Assembly: GCA_029834535.1 (NCBI GenBank)
Contig: JAQMWT010000103.1
Location: 1-64,000, forward strand
Length of the DNA: 64,000 nucleotides
Source of the DNA: Chrysophaeum taylorii
Lineage: Eukaryota; Sar; Pelagophyceae; Pelagomonadales; Pelagomonadaceae
Reading direction: 5' to 3'
Part shown: positions 10,774 to 23,800 of the stretch, piece after piece
How the letters are laid out: the number at the start of each line of letters is the position of its first letter
Numbering within the stretch: position 1 is the first letter of the stretch
Notes under the pieces: model-generated
The model's database searches: none
Seen by the model: the letters and a program-made list of their open reading frames with translations, nothing else
What the model was told of the DNA's origin: nothing
Translations under genes and position numbers: made by a program

Positions 10774-11756
10774 TTGTCCCTCGATTTAGGGTAAGGATCA
10801 GGTAGGCCCACGAGCCGGCCATTGATCCTCGAAGCCGTCTACGGCGACCCGCAGACTATTTCCACGACCCGCGGCGGCTCTTTCAGCGCGCCATTCTCAC
10901 GCCCCGTCGAAACGATGTTGTCGATGCTGACAACGGGCGCATGACCGCGGCCTTTTTTTTCCGGAGACGAGGCGTCGGAGTTCTTTTCGGCCGACTAGGT
11001 TGGGTCGGAAGACGACGCCTCGCTCTTTACAGTCGAGTTTTCGACTCCCTGACAACCAACGGCATGCTGACTTTGATCGCGAGCTTAAAGTCTTCGCAAC
11101 CTCGACCCGTCGTACGGCCACTGCAATGGTACCAGATACATGATCGATCGTGTTGTGTCACCGAGGCTCCTCCAACCTGTATCCCTTAAGGCCCGCCTAC
11201 GCCAAACGATCAACAAGCACCAGGGCCAGACGCCCCGCGAGGTCGGCGTCCTCTTGCCCAAGCCCGTCTTCTGTCACGTCCAGCTCTACGTGGCTCTCTG
11301 TCGATCGGCAACCCCGAGGATATGCTCTTCTGGGTCGACGACTCCACCCTACCCCACACGTGCTGCGCAATACCGATAAGCACCCTCGCGGCGTCTACAC
11401 GCGCACTGTAGGTGAACTTGCTGGGACCAGGTGAACTTACTGGGGTTAGAGATTGGGACTAGGTGAGCTGAGTGACCAGGTGAACTTACTGGGACCAGGT
11501 GAACTTACTGGGGTTTTAGAGTAAACTCAAGGGTTGGCGGCGCGTGCGGATCAAAGCAGCTTAGATTGGCGGAGGTGAGAGCGACGAGCTCGAAGGAGAG
11601 TGGGGTGAGTGGATGTGAGCACGAGTGGGCTTACGCCGAACTTACTGGGGTTAGAGATTGGGACTAGGTGAACTTACTGGGACCAGGTGAACTTACTGGG
11701 GTTAGAGATTGGGACCAGGTGAACTTACTGGCGAACTTACTGGCCTGCACTTGTAG
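10774..11756 (+). mobile_element. Helitron-like remnant, copy 2
   Basis: Plus strand: the leader TCCCTCGATTTAGGGTAAGG, a helicase C-terminal fragment (about 10830-11400), then the reverse-complement satellite (11405-11750) ending GGCCTGCACTTGT. Readable helicase blocks include LRNLDPSYGHCNGTRYM (about 11091-11141), which is strongly reminiscent of the LLRNLDPxxGLCNGTRL signature of Helitron/Pif1 helicases, and HQGQTPREVGVLLPKPVF. A frame change separates the DSLTTNGM block from the LRNLDP block. The copy lies about 130 bases upstream of the giant gene's start, so it may contribute to its promoter region. Confidence 0.65.
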
Positions 11757-11886
11757 CTGCTAAGATTCGGTCTGTGGCATTCACATCCATGGTTGTAATA
11801 CTTACCCTAGATTTATTCGCGCACCTTCCCGTACCTTGGCCGATCGGCCTCATGCTTTTGCCTGAAGAAGCTTGAGAGAAAAACTG

Positions 11887-14800
11887 ATGCTCCTGACTAC
11901 TCTCTTCGGTCTGATCGCCGTGCCGAACGTGTTATGCGTTATCCTTGGCGAGTCGCAGTGTCGAATCTTGAGTATGAGTAGCCTGACGGCGGCCCCCCTC
12001 GTTTGCAGAGCAAGAGATTGTCTTGACGTCTTCCTTTTCCTATGCCTCACGGACGTCTTCCTACTCGTACTCTTATTCTTTTGACGATAACTGCGTGACA
12101 ACGTTCTCCGACGAAGAAAGTTGCACCGGGACCCTGATCGACTTTGAAATGTACGACACCAACGGCGACGGCTGGAACGGGGCGTGCTTCACGATCCGCA
12201 ACGAGGGATGTTTGGGTTGCGAGGTGGAACAGGGTACACTGTCCGACGAGTCTGAGGGGACGCAGGCGGTGTGCATACATTGTGACGTTTCTGGTTCGTA
12301 CGTGATCATCGTCACCGGAGGGGATTATCCCAGCGAGATATCGTGGAAACTCGGAAACTTGGCAGAAGGCGAGATTATACTCTCTGAGTACTACGTCAAT
12401 GGACAGACAGAAACTTTCTTCACCTGCCAGCCAACGTCTGCGCCCACGGTCGGCCCCTCTTTACTGCCTTCGGTCACACCCAGTGTGGCGCCGGTTGCCT
12501 CGCCGACCTCAGTCCCGCTGCCAGCTCCAACTGTCAATCCCTCTAGTGCGCCAATCACCACCCCCACGGTGCAGCCTACAAGTACTCCATCGGCTGCCCC
12601 GACCAGTGCGCCATCTCAAGGACCATTTCCAGCGCCGTCAGCGTCGCCAATCTCGGCGCCATCGCCAGCTCCGACTATCAGCCCCACTAGTGCGCCATTC
12701 AGCTCGCCTACGGCACAGCCTACGAGTTCTCCATCGGCCGACCCGACCAGTTCGCCATCTCAAGGACCACATCCAATGCCGACAGCCGCGCCAAGCTCGG
12801 CGCCATTGCCTTCTCCGACTGTCAGTCCCTCTAGTGCGCCAATCAACGCGCCGACAACACTGCCAGTTAGCACTCCTTCGGCCGGTCCGACTAGTGCACC
12901 ATCTCAAGGACTGCTTCCGCCTCCGACAGCCACTCCAAGCTCGTCTCCATCGCCAGCTCCGACTTTCAGCCCCTCTGATGCGCCAATCAGCACGCCCACG
13001 GTACAGCCTGCGAGTTCTCCATCCGCCTGCCCGACGAGTGCGCCATCTCAAGGACCGCTTCCAGCGCCGACAGCCTCGCCAAGCTCGGCACCGCTGCCAG
13101 CTCCGACTGTCAGTCCCTCAGCTGTGCCAAATAGCGCGCCCACGGCACTGCCTACGAGTACATCATCGTCGAGCCCCACGAGCGCACCATCGCAAGCACC
13201 GCTGTCGGCGCCGACGGACTCGCCAAGCTCGGCGCCGTCACCAGCTCCGACCGTCAGTCCCTCGTGTGCGCCAACCAGCGCGCCCATGGCACTGCCTACG
13301 AGAACACCATCGTCAAGCCCCACGAGTGTGTCATCGCAAGTACCGCTGCCGGAGCCAACGGCCTCGCCAAGCTCGGCGCCGTCACCAGCTCCGACGTTTA
13401 GTCCCTCGGGTGCGCCAACCAGCGTGCCCTCGGCGCTGCCTACGAGTACGCCATCGTCGAGCCCCACGAGCGCGCCATCTCATGGACCGTTGCCGGCGTC
13501 GACAGCCTCGCCAAGCTCGGCGCCGTCACCAGCTCCGACATTTTGCCCCTCGGGTGCGCCAACCATCGTGCCCACGGCTCTGCCTACGAGTACGCCATCG
13601 TCGAGCCCCACAAGTGCGCCATCCCAAGTACCGCTGCTGGCGCCAACGGCCTCGCCAAGCTCGGCGCCGTCGCCAGCTCCGACATTTAGTCCCTCGGGTG
13701 CGCCAACCAGCGCGCCCATGGCACTGCCTACGAGTACACCATCGTCAAGCCCCACGAGTGCGCCATCTCAAGGACCGCTGCCGGTGCCGACAGCCTCGCC
13801 AAGCTCGGCGCCGTCACCAGCTCCTACTTTAAGTCCCTCGGGTGCGCCAACCAGCGTGCCCTCGGCGCTGCCTACGAGTACGCCATCGTCGAGCCCCACG
13901 AGCGCGCCATCTCATGGACCGCTGCCGGCGTCGACAGCCTCGCCAAGCTCAGCGCCGTCACCAGCTCCGACATTTTGCCCCTCGGGTGCGCCAACCATCG
14001 TGCCCACGGCTCTGCCTACGAGTACGCCATCGTCGAGCCCCACGAGTGCGCCATCTCAAGGACCGCTGCCGGTGCCAACGGCCTCGCCAAGCTCGGCGCC
14101 GTCGCGAGCTCCGACTTTTAGTCCCTCGGTTGCGCCAACCAGCGCGCCCATGGCACTGCCTACGAGTACACCATCGTCAAGCCCCACGAGTGTGCCATCG
14201 CAAGTACCGCTGCCGGCGCCAACGGCCTCGCCGAGCTCGGCGCCGTCACCAGCTCCGACGTTTAGTCCCTCGGGTGCGCCAACCAGCGCGCCCACGGCAC
14301 GGCCTACGAGTACGCCATCGTCGAGCCCCACAAGTGCGTCATCGCAAGTACCGCTGCTGGCGTCGACAGCCTCGCCAAGCTCGGCGCCGTCACCATCTCC
14401 GACTTTAAGTCCTTCGGGTGCGCCAACCAGCGCGCCTATGGCGCTGCCTACGAGTACGCCATCGTCGAGCCCCACAAGTGCGCCATCCCAAGTACCGCTG
14501 CTGGCGCCAACGGCCTCGCCAAGCTCGGCGCCGTCGCCAGCTCCGACATTTAGTTCCTCGGGTGCGCCAACCAGCGAGCCCATGGCACTGCCTACGAGTA
14601 CACCATCGTCAAGCCCCACGAGTGCGCCATCTCAAGGACCGCTGCCGGTGCCGACAGCCTCGCCAAGCTCGGCGCCGTCACCAGCTCCTACTTTAAGTCC
14701 CTCGGGTGCGCCAACCAGCGTGCCCTCGGCGCTGCCTACGAGTACGCCATCGTCGAGCCCCACGAGCGCGCCATCTCATGGACCGCTGCCGGCGTCGACA

Positions 14801-17800
14801 GCCTCGCCAAGCTCAGCGCCGTCACCAGCTCCGACATTTTGCCCCTCGGGTGCGCCAACCATCGTGCCCACGGCTCTGCCTACAAGTACGCCATCGTCGA
14901 GCCCCACGAGTGCGCCATCTCAAGGACCGCTGCCGGTGCCAACGGCCTCGCCAAGCTCGGCGCCGTCGCGAGCTCCGACTTTTAGTCCCTCGGTTGCGCC
15001 AACCAGCGCGCCCATGGCACTGCCTACGAGTACACCATCGTCAAGCCCCACGAGTGTGCCATCGCAAGTATCGCTGCCGGAGCCAACGGCCTCGCCAAGC
15101 TCGGCGCCGTCACCAGCTCCGACGTTTAGTCCCTCGGGTGCGCCAACCAGCGCGCCCACGGCACGGCCTACGAGTACGCCATCGTCGAGCCCCACAAGTA
15201 CGTCATCGCAAGTACCGCTGCTGGCGTCGACAGCCTCGCCAAGCTCGGCGCCGTCACCATCTCCAACTTTAAGTCCTTCGGGTGCGCCAACCAGCGCGCC
15301 TATGGCGCTGCCTACGAGTACGCCATCGTCGAGCCCCACAAGTGCGCCATCCCAAGTACCGCTGCTGGCGCCAACGGCCTCGCCAAGCTCGGCGCCGTCG
15401 CCAGCTCCGACATTTAGTCCCTCGGGTGCGCCAACCAGCGCGCCCATGGCACTGCCTACGAGTACGCCATCGTCGAGGCCCACGAGCGCGCCATCTCATG
15501 GACCGCTGCCGGCGTCGACAGCCTCGCCAAGCTCGGCGCCGTCACCAGCTCCTACTTTAAGTCCCTCGGGTGCGCCAACCAGCGTGCCCTCGGCGCTGCC
15601 TACGAGTACGCCATCGTCGAGCCCCACGAGCGCGCCATCTCATGGACCGCTGCCGGCGTCGACAGCCTCGCCAAGCTCAGCGCCGTCACCAGCTCCGACA
15701 TTTTGCCCCTCGGGTGCGCCAACCATCGTGCCCACGGCTCTGCCTACAAGTACGCCATCGTCGAGCCCCACGAGTGCGCCATCTCAAGGACCGCTGCCGG
15801 TGCCAACGGCCTCGCCAAGCTCGGCGCCGTCGCGAGCTCCGACTTTTAGTCCCTCGGTTGCGCCAACCAGCGCGCCCATGGCACTGCCTACGAGTACACC
15901 ATCGTCAAGCCCCACGAGTGTGCCATCGCAAGTACCGCTGCCGGCGCCAACGGCCTCGCCGAGCTCGGCGCCGTCACCATCTCCGACTTTAAGTCCTTCC
16001 GGTGCGCCAACCAGCGCGCCTATGGCGCTGCCTACGAGTACGCCATCGTCGAGCCCCACAAGTGCGTCATCCCAAGTACCGCTGCTGGCGCCAACGGCCT
16101 CGCCAAGCTCGGCGCCGTCGCCAGCTCCGACATTTAGTCCCTCGGGTGCGCCAACCAGCGCGCCCATGGCACTGCCTACGAGTACACCATCGTCAAGCCC
16201 CACGAGTGCGCCATCTCAAGGACCGCTGCCGGTGCCGACAGCCTCGCCAAGCTCGGCGCCGTCACCAGCTCCTACTTTAAGTCCCTCGGGTGCGCCAACC
16301 AGCGTGCCCTCGGCGCTGCCTACGAGTACGCCATCGTCGAGCCCCACGAGCGCGCCATCTCATGGACCGCTGCCGGCGTCGACAGCCTCGCCAAGCTCAG
16401 CGCCGTCACCAGCTCCGACATTTTGCCCCTCGGGTGCGCCAACCATCGTGCCCACGGCTCTGCCTACAAGTACGCCATCGTCGAGCCCCACAAGTGCGCC
16501 ATCTCAAGGACCGCTGCCGGTGCCAACGGCCTCGCCAAGCTCGGCGCCGTCGCGAGCTCCGACTTTTAGTCCCTCGGTTGCGCCAACCAGCGCGCCCATG
16601 GCACTGCCTACGAGTACACCATCGTCAAGCCCCACGAGTGTGCCATCGCAAGTATCGCTGCCGGCGCCAACGGCCTCGCCGAGCTCGGCGCCGTCACCAG
16701 CTCCGACGTTTAGTCCCTCGGGTGCGCCAACCAGCGCGCCCACGGCACGGCCTACGAGTACGCCATCGTCGAGCCCCACGAGTGCGCCATCTCAAGGACC
16801 GCTGCCGGTGCCACGGCCTCTGCCAACGGCCTCGCCAAGCTCGGCGCCGTCGCGAGCTCCAACTTTTAGTCCCTCGGGTGCGCCAACCAGCGCGCCTATG
16901 GCGCTGCCTACGAGTACGCCATCGTCGAGCCCCACAAGTGCGCCATCCCAAGTACCGCTGCTGGCGCCAACGGCCTCGCCAAGCTCGGCGCCGTCGCCAG
17001 CTCCGACATTTAGTCCCTCGGGTGCGCCAACCAGCGCGCCCATGGCACTGACTACGAGTACACCATCGTCAAGCCCCACGAGTGTGCCATCGCAAGTACC
17101 GCTGCTGGCGCCAACGGCCTCGCCGAGCTCGGCGCCGTCACCAGCTCCGACGTTTAGTCCCTCGGGTGCGCCAACCAGCGCGCCCACGGCACGGCCTACG
17201 AGAACACCATCGTCGAGCCCCACGAGTGTGTCATCGCAAGTACCGCTGCCGGCGCCGACAGCCTCGCCAAGCTCGGCGCCGTCACCAGCTCCGACCGTCA
17301 GTCCCTCGGGTGCGCCAACGAGCGCGCCCACGGTACTGCCTACGAGTACACCATCAGCCGGCCCCACGAGTGCGCCATCTCAAGGACCGCTGCCGGTGCC
17401 GACAGCCTCGCCAAGCACGGAGCCATCGCCAGCTCCGACTTCAAGTCCCTCGGGTGCACCATCCAGCGCGCCCTCGGCACTGCCTACGAGTACACCGTCG
17501 TCGAGCCCCGCGAGTGCGCCATCTCATGGACCGCTTCCGGCACCAACAGCTTCGCCAAGCTCGGAACCATGGCCAGCTCCGACTGTCGGTCTCTCGGAAT
17601 TGCCGATAAGTGCGCCCACGGCACTGCCTACGAGTTCACCATTGTCGAGCCCCACGAGTGCGCCATCTCAAGGACCGCTTCCGGCGCCGACAGCCTCGCC
17701 AAGCTCGGAGCCGTTGCCAGCTCCGACTTTCAGCCTCTCAGAATTGCCGATAAGTGCGCCCACGGCACTGCCTACAAGTTCACCATTGTCGAGCCCCACG

Positions 17801-20800
17801 AGTGCGCCATCTCAAGGACCGCTTCCGGCGCCGACGGCCTCGCCAAGCTCGGCGCCGTCACCAGCTCCGACTGTCAGTCCCTCAAGTTCGCCATTTAGTG
17901 TCCCCAGGGCACAGCCTTCGAGTACGCCATCGGGCAGCCCCACGAGTGCGCCATCTCGTGAACCGCTTCCGGCACCGACAGCATGGCCAAACTCGGCGCC
18001 ATCGCCAGCTCCGATTGTCAGTCCCTCGTCTGCACCAATTAGCGCGCCCACGGCACTGCCTACGAGTACGCCATTGGCCGGCTCCACGAGTGCGCCATCT
18101 CAAGAACCGCTTCCGGCGCCGACGGCCTCGTCAAGCTCGACGCCGTCACCTCCGACTGTCAGTCCCTCAAGTTCGCCATTTAGTGTCCCCAGGGCACAGC
18201 CTACGAGTACGCCATCGGGCAGCCCCACGAGTGCGCCATCTCATGAACCGCTTCCGGCACCGACAGCCTCACCTAGCTCTGATCCGACTGTCAGTCCCTC
18301 AGGATTGCCGATCAGCGCGCCCACGGCAATGCCTACGAGTTCACCGTCGTCGAGCCCCACGAGTGCATCATCTCATCTACCGCTTCCGGCGTCGACGGCC
18401 TCGCCAAGCTCGGTGCCGTCGCCAGCTCGGACTGTCAGTCCCTCGAGTTCGCCATTTAGCGCACCTACGGCACAGCTTACGAGTGAGCCATCGGCGGGCA
18501 CCACGAGTGCGCCGTCTCAACGACCGCGAACGGCGCCGACAGCCTCGCCAAGCTCGGCGCCGTCGCCAGCTCCAACTGTCAGTCCCTCAAGTTCGCCATT
18601 TAGCATGCCCATGGCACAGCCTACGAGTACGCCATCGGCCGGTCCCAGCAGTGCGCCATCTCAAGGACCGCTTCCGGCACCCACAGCTTCGCCAAGCTCG
18701 GCGCCATCGCCAGCTCCGACTCTCAATCCCTCGGCTGCGCAAACTAGCGCGCCCACGGCACTGCCTATGAGTACGCCATCGGCCGGCCCCGCGAGTGCGC
18801 CATCTTATGGACCGCTTCCGGCACCGACGGCCTCGCCTAGCTCTGCGCCATCGCCAGATCCGACCGTCAGTCCTTCGGGTGCGCCAATCAGCGCGCCCAC
18901 GGCAATGCCTACAAGTTCACCATCGTCGAGCCCCACCAGTGTGCCAACTCAAAGACCGCTTCCGGCACCGACGGCCTCGTCAAGCTCGGCGCCGTCGCCA
19001 GCTCAGACTGCCAGTCCCTCAAGTCCGCTAAACAGCACGCCCACGGCGCAGCCTACGAGTGCTCCTTCGGCCGGCCCAACGACTGCGCCGTCTCGTGGAC
19101 CGCTTCCGGCGCCGACAGCCACTTCAAGTTCGGCGCCATCGCCAGCTCCAACTGTCAGCCCCTCTGATGCGCCAATCAGCGCGCCGATGGCTCTGCCAGT
19201 CAGCACTCCTTCGTCCGCCCCTTCTCGTGTGCCATCTTTGGGACCGAGCATTGTGCCGTCATCATATCCGAACGCGGTGCCAACTAGTGCTCCATCATCG
19301 GGGCCGAGTGCGGAACCGATTGCTTCGCCAACACCGCTGCCTTCGTCTTCTCCGTCTGACAGTCCCTCTGGCTCGCCAGTAGGCATGCCCACGGCGCTGC
19401 CAACTATTACTCCATCGGCTGCCCCCACAAGTTTTCCGTCACCTGTACCGAACGATGCGCCGAGTTCCTTGCCAAGCTCAGTGCCAAATAATGCGCCTTC
19501 TGCGAGACCGAGCTTCAAGCCGACTGCCTTGCCGATCCCAGCACCATCGCCGTTTCCGACTGGCGGTCCTTCAAGTTTGCCAGCAAGCATGCCCACGGAG
19601 ATACCGACGCGTACGTCCTCGTCCAGCCCCACTAGTGCACCATTCTCAGGGCCGAATGTGGAGTCTTCTGCCTCGCCAACTTCAGTACCGATGACTGTTC
19701 CGTCTGACGGTCCCTCAGATTCGCCAATGAACGCGCCTTCGGTCATACCAACGAGAAGACCCTTGCCCTACCCAAGCAGTAGTACGTCTTCATTTCCGTC
19801 TTCAGAACCTAACGCGGGGCCGACTGCGGCGCGGACTGCAGCGCCAACCTCGGCGCCAACCTCGGCGCCAACCTCGGCGCCGACTGCAGCCCCAACCTTA
19901 GCGCCGGTTTGGACTACGGCCGTCGGCCTCTCCGGTTCGGCATTGAGCTTGCCCACGGCGCTGCCAGCAAAGAGACCCTCGATAGTTCCAACGTTTGTAC
20001 CCTCGCTTAGACCGAGCGCGACGCCGACTTCCTCGCCCACCTCGCGACCGTCTTTGGCACCGACTTCTACTCCCTCGAGTGCGGTGTGCTCAACCGCATT
20101 GGACACTTTTTCGTGCGCCGATAGCAATGTGTTCAGCAGATTGATTGTCGAATTCCAAAAGTACTCTCTTATCACGCGAGATGATGCGGAAATTACAGGC
20201 TCGGCCTACCGGGCTATTGTTGTCGGTGGAAATCTGTCGCGAACGCTCAAGAATAACAGTATCAGAATTGCCTTGAACTATCAGGATGACGGGCCGAGCT
20301 ACGTTCTCAATGGACTTCCGCTTACCAATGTAAGCTTCAAAAGCGGTGTGAATTCGACGCATCTTCCTGGTTGGTTCAATTGGGAGGACATTGAGACGCT
20401 CGCACTTGCAATTGAGCCATCGGAAAATGTGTACGTCGTCACCCAACAAGAAGGTGACACGTGGAACCTGTTTGACTTCGGCGACGCTCAACCCGACAAC
20501 AACGGGACAACCTTGGCAATCTTCCTCGGAACAGCAGACGTTCAGCTTACCGACGGAGGAGGTCGACAATTCGGACCCTCGGTCCTCGCGCCATTTGCCA
20601 AGGTTGTACTCTTGAATCAAAGCATAGGCTTCGTCGACGGTTTCATTGTCGCCAAGTCATACAACGGAAAAGATTTCGAAGGCATCGAACTCCATGGGCA
20701 AGGCTACAGTGGAGGGTACGAATGCACGTGTGAACCGAGCCCAACGTCGGCCCCTAGCACCGATTTCGGGTCTCAAGTGCCAAATTCAATTCTCACCCCA

Positions 20801-23800
20801 TCCTCCGAGCCCACGTCTGCGCCATCATCTGCACCGTCTCTTGCTCCTTCGTTTGAGCGCTCACATTTACCTACTGCTCCCACGATAAGCCCAGTTGCCG
20901 CTGGCGGCGCATCATCTGTGCAGACTCCGATCAGTGCGCCGAATGCCGCAAGGGATTTATGCGATACCGATGTTGTGAATATTTTGGAATTTGAATCGTC
21001 AAGCATGACGCTAAACAACCTCGGAGACCAGGGTCCGCAAACTGATGTCGACCCAGTTATGCGGTTTGCTGGCATCGTGCCGAATTCGACTGACAGCGTC
21101 AACCCGGTCGATCTTGTTGTTTCAGTGTCTGATACAGCTGCAGAGCCGTATCAGGCAGCGAACGCTTCATTCAACGGCAAAAGGACTGATTTCATGCAAA
21201 TCAATGTTCACGATAACACGCGAGCGTTCCTCGACTTCTCGTTCTATGATAGTGTTACTGGCGCTGCAGTCGAGCTTGAAAGTTTCTTCATTACAATCTA
21301 TGATGTGGACCAAAATGTCAACGCTTCAGTGCAGCGCGAGCGATTTTGTATCGACGGCGATGAGCTCTCCGAGTACATAATGTCTAACACGTCAAGCTTG
21401 TTGGTCGAAGAGCAGTCCGTGACATGCACAGGCGAACCAGGTAGCTCGATAAGATTCAGTTCCACCGAGGCTGGCTTCTTGTGCGACAATCCTACGACAC
21501 CAAAATTGGACGTTGTGACATGCGAAGAATGTCCGCAGTGTCTTCAAGATGAACAGCGCCTCGGTCCATACTTTCCTATTGACCAATCCGGGCGTGCCGT
21601 CACGCTCGCATTCGCTGGCCCGCAATCGAAATTTTCACTCATGCTCGAGGTTGTGTGCGTAGACAGCCATGACAGTCGGGTAAGCCTGCTACTTTCTCAA
21701 ATGTGTGCATGCTCATATTATTATGTTTGTGCAGGCTCGTGGTCGGAACTTTCTGCTAGGCGGAAGTTCGTCACTGTGCGATCTTGTTGTTTGGGATGTT
21801 TGCGATGAAGACGTACAGAACAACCTCGAAATTGAAGGTTCGCCAATCTTCTTTAATAATCTTGGAGGACAAGGTCCGAAATTCGATGACCCTGTAGAAG
21901 TGATCCTATTTGAGAAAGTTGTGCCAGAATCGCCCAATAGCGCGAATCCAGTCGACTTGGTTGTTTCTGTCACGAGTGGAACTGAATATCTTGCGGCCAA
22001 CTCAACTTACAATGGTAAATGGGATGAGTTCATGAAAGTCAACGTACGCGACAACACGCAAGCGTCCCTGGACTTTGAGTTCCACGACAGCGTGACCGGC
22101 GCATTTGTTAATCTGGAGCAGTTCGTCATAACGGTGTACGACATCGATCAGCAAGTTGACCCCACGAGACAGCGCGAACGTGTCTGCATTGATCACGATC
22201 AGTTCTATCAGTATATTCTCTCGGAAGACTCCTCGGTACTTGTTGAAGAACTATCCGAATCGTGTGCTGGGGGTGCTGGTTCTTCTGTTAGGTTTAGTTC
22301 TTCCGAGGCTGGCTTCTTGTGCGACAATCCTGGAACATCGACGCTGGAATCTGTGTCGTGTGATGAGTGCCAACAGTGCATAGATGATTATGAGCGCTTA
22401 AACTCGTACTTTCCCATCGACCAATCTGCGCGTGCGGTGACACTCGCGTTCACCGGGCCGCAAGAGAAGTTCTCTATCATGTTCGAGTCGCTATGCGACC
22501 ATGACTGCCTAACAAATGAAGGACGGGTGAGCTGTGGTTGATTTGTGTTTCGTTTTATGTGAAACGCCTTTCGCTTTGTGCGCAGCCTCGCGGCCGGAAC
22601 TTTTTGTTTGGCGGTCGTTCGTCGCTCTGCGAACCGCGCGTTTGGGACGTTTGCGATGAAGACGTGCAGAACAACCTCGAAATTGAAGGTTCGCCGATCT
22701 TCTTTAATAATCTTGGAGGAAAAGGTCCGAAATTCGATGACCCTGTAGAAGTGATCCTATTCGAAGAAGTGGTGCCAGAAACGCCCAACAGCGCCAACCC
22801 AGTCGACTTGGTTGTTTCTGTCACGAATGGAACCGAATATCTCGCAGCCAACTCAACTTACAATGGTAAATGGGATGAGTTCATGAAAGTCAACGTACGC
22901 GACAACACTCGAGCGTTCCTGGACTTTGAGTTCCACGACAGCGTGACCGGCGCATTTGTTAATCTGGAGCAGTTCGTCATAACGGTGTACGACATCGATC
23001 AGCAAGTTGACCCCACGAGACAGCGCGAGCGTGTCTGCATTGATCACGATCAGTTCTATCAGTACATTCTCTCGGAAGACTCCTCGGTACTTGTTGAAGA
23101 ACTATCCGAATCGTGCGCTGGGGGTGCTGGTTCTTCTGTTAGGTTTAGTTCTTCCGAGGCTGGCTTCTTGTGCGACAATCCTGGAACATCGACGCTGGAA
23201 TCTGTGTCGTGTGATGAGTGCCAACAGTGCATAGATGATTATGAGCGCTTAAACCCGTACTTTCCCATCGACCAATCTGCGCGTGCGGTGACACTCGCGT
23301 TCACCGGGCCGCAAGAGAAGTTCTCTATCATGTTCGAAGCGCTTTGCGACCAGGACTGCTTAACAAACGAAGGATTGGTGAGCTGTTTAACTTATGCCTC
23401 GTTTTATGTGAACCGCTCTTTCTCTGCGTGCGCAGCCTCGCGGCCGGAACTTTTTGTTTGGTGGTCGTTCGTCGCTTTGTGAGCCACGCGTCTGGGACAT
23501 TTGCGAATCCGAGGTTGAGAACGACTTTGACATCGAAGAGGCTGGGATGACACGCAATAACCTCGGAGGAAACGGCCCGAGAAATAATGATGAAGAGGTA
23601 ATCCAATTCGAGGGCATCGTACCCGATTCGCCCAACAGCGAAAATCCCGTCGACCTTGTAGTGTCGGTAACCGAGGGTGCTGAATCATATCAGGTGGCAA
23701 ACGCGTCTTACAACGGAAGATGGCACGACTTCATGAAGGTGAACGTTCGAGACAACACGCGAGCGTTCCTGGACTTTTCGTTCTTCGACAGCGTAACGGG

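Noticed and set aside
12023-12025. TTG at 12023 as the start of the giant protein
   Set aside because: A eukaryotic gene is unlikely to start at TTG. An ATG at 11887 followed by a signal peptide and a short intron ending GCAG near 12008 gives a better start, although the donor site remains uncertain.
12638-18103. Long minus-strand and alternative plus-strand open frames within the PTSAPS array (for example proteins of LVGAPEGLNVGAGDG repeats or Arg-rich repeats)
   Set aside because: The 144-bp unit is a multiple of three and GC-rich, so stop-free frames arise on both strands as by-products. The PTxxPS frame alone continues into spliced, domain-bearing exons.
13150-19150. Regular direct repeats as a possible CRISPR array
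   Set aside because: There are no unique spacers, the unit is 144 bp of coding sequence, and the context is eukaryotic.
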